From Bacteroidota bacterium (lineage in GTDB: Bacteria; Bacteroidota; Bacteroidia; Flavobacteriales; Flavobacteriaceae), in contig JAEYTL010000043.1 of the NCBI GenBank assembly GCA_023434025.1, positions 22,476 to 86,475 of the forward strand: 64,000 bases of DNA, written 5' to 3'. This document shows, piece after piece, positions 63,827 to 64,000 of this stretch. Position 1 is the stretch's first letter. Every line of letters starts with the position of its first letter. The position numbers and the translations under genes are program-made. The notes under the pieces are model-generated. The model was not told where the DNA came from. It made no database searches and worked only from the letters and a program-made list of their open reading frames with translations.

Positions 63827-64000
63827 TTACTTTCTGTTAAACCCTTTGATCACCTTCACCCCGTCCTTCTGCACATTGGTTCTGATCTCAATGACGTAGA
63901 TCCCTTCGGGTAATCCGCCCAGGTCCACCGGGATGGTGCGTTCTCTGGCAATGGCAAAGCTCTGCAGCTGTCTGCCCCCCAGGTCAAAGACCGTACAGGT
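63827..64000 (-). CDS. C-terminus of a T9SS-exported protein (type A sorting domain), truncated by window
   Basis: The last 57 residues of a protein that continues past the window. FDLGGRQLQSF, LPEGIYVIEI and KVIKGFNRK match the Por secretion system type A C-terminal sorting domain that directs outer-membrane passage by T9SS. It ends 17 bp before the RHS-related gene and is thus probably first of one operon with both RHS genes. By eye it is more GC-rich than its surroundings. Confidence 0.85.
   Translation of the reverse strand, partial: TCTVFDLGGRQLQSFAIARERTIPVDLGGLPEGIYVIEIRTNVQKDGVKVIKGFNRK

Overview
The window looks like a chromosomal stretch of a low-GC Flavobacteriaceae bacterium (Flavobacterium-like Bacteroidota). 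Evidence seen: AT-rich DNA, promoters of the TAnnTTTG type instead of a sigma70 -10 box, Wzc kinases with Tyr-Gly tails, a type IX secretion (T9SS) type A C-terminus, a PID-CTERM-like small protein, a 483-residue GAPDH with a long N-terminal extension, and Bacteroidota-type RHS proteins. No tRNA, rRNA, CRISPR array or transposase was seen.

Region 1 (1-29.4 kb) is a capsule or exopolysaccharide locus, almost all on the + strand. It begins inside one Wzc tyrosine kinase and ends with wza, a second Wzc and a convergent PHP-type tyrosine phosphatase. Between them lie sugar-nucleotide genes (UDP-GlcNAc 4-epimerase, two UDP-sugar 6-dehydrogenases, RfbB, UDP-glucuronate 4-epimerase), a Wzx flippase, a pyruvyl transferase, acetyltransferases, two NodB-like deacetylases, four GT4 glycosyltransferases, two paralogous GNAT proteins, two paralogous Wzy-like membrane proteins, and a PglC-D-E-F set for a di-N-acetylbacillosamine-type first sugar. 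The inferred product is an acidic, amino-sugar-containing polysaccharide with possible pyruvate and acetyl groups, made by a Wzx/Wzy-type route.

Region 2 (29.5-51.9 kb) is housekeeping: a small sorted protein, prfC, three SurA/PpiC-type proteins in a row followed by a MoxR ATPase, a membrane-anchored protein with monooxygenase-like histidines, two acyltransferase-3 proteins, aconitase, GAPDH, a CPBP protease, an HtrA protease, dapF, a GNAT protein, mltG, a DUF2279 protein and a lysozyme-like protein. Aconitase and GAPDH share an identical 14-bp element in their promoter regions.

Region 3 (52.1-64 kb, - strand) is a secreted polymorphic-toxin locus. In transcription order it holds the end of a T9SS-sorted protein, a 1219-residue RHS-related protein, and a 1222-residue DUF6443/RHS protein with a HNH-like nuclease tip and an adjacent immunity gene. 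Downstream lies an array of orphan pieces: an immunity-like lipoprotein; a core fragment with a cysteine-peptidase-like tip and a small membrane protein; a core fragment with a metallopeptidase-like tip and a lipoprotein gene; and a bare core remnant between direct repeats. This array, a likely reservoir for toxin-tip exchange, is the most unusual part of the window.
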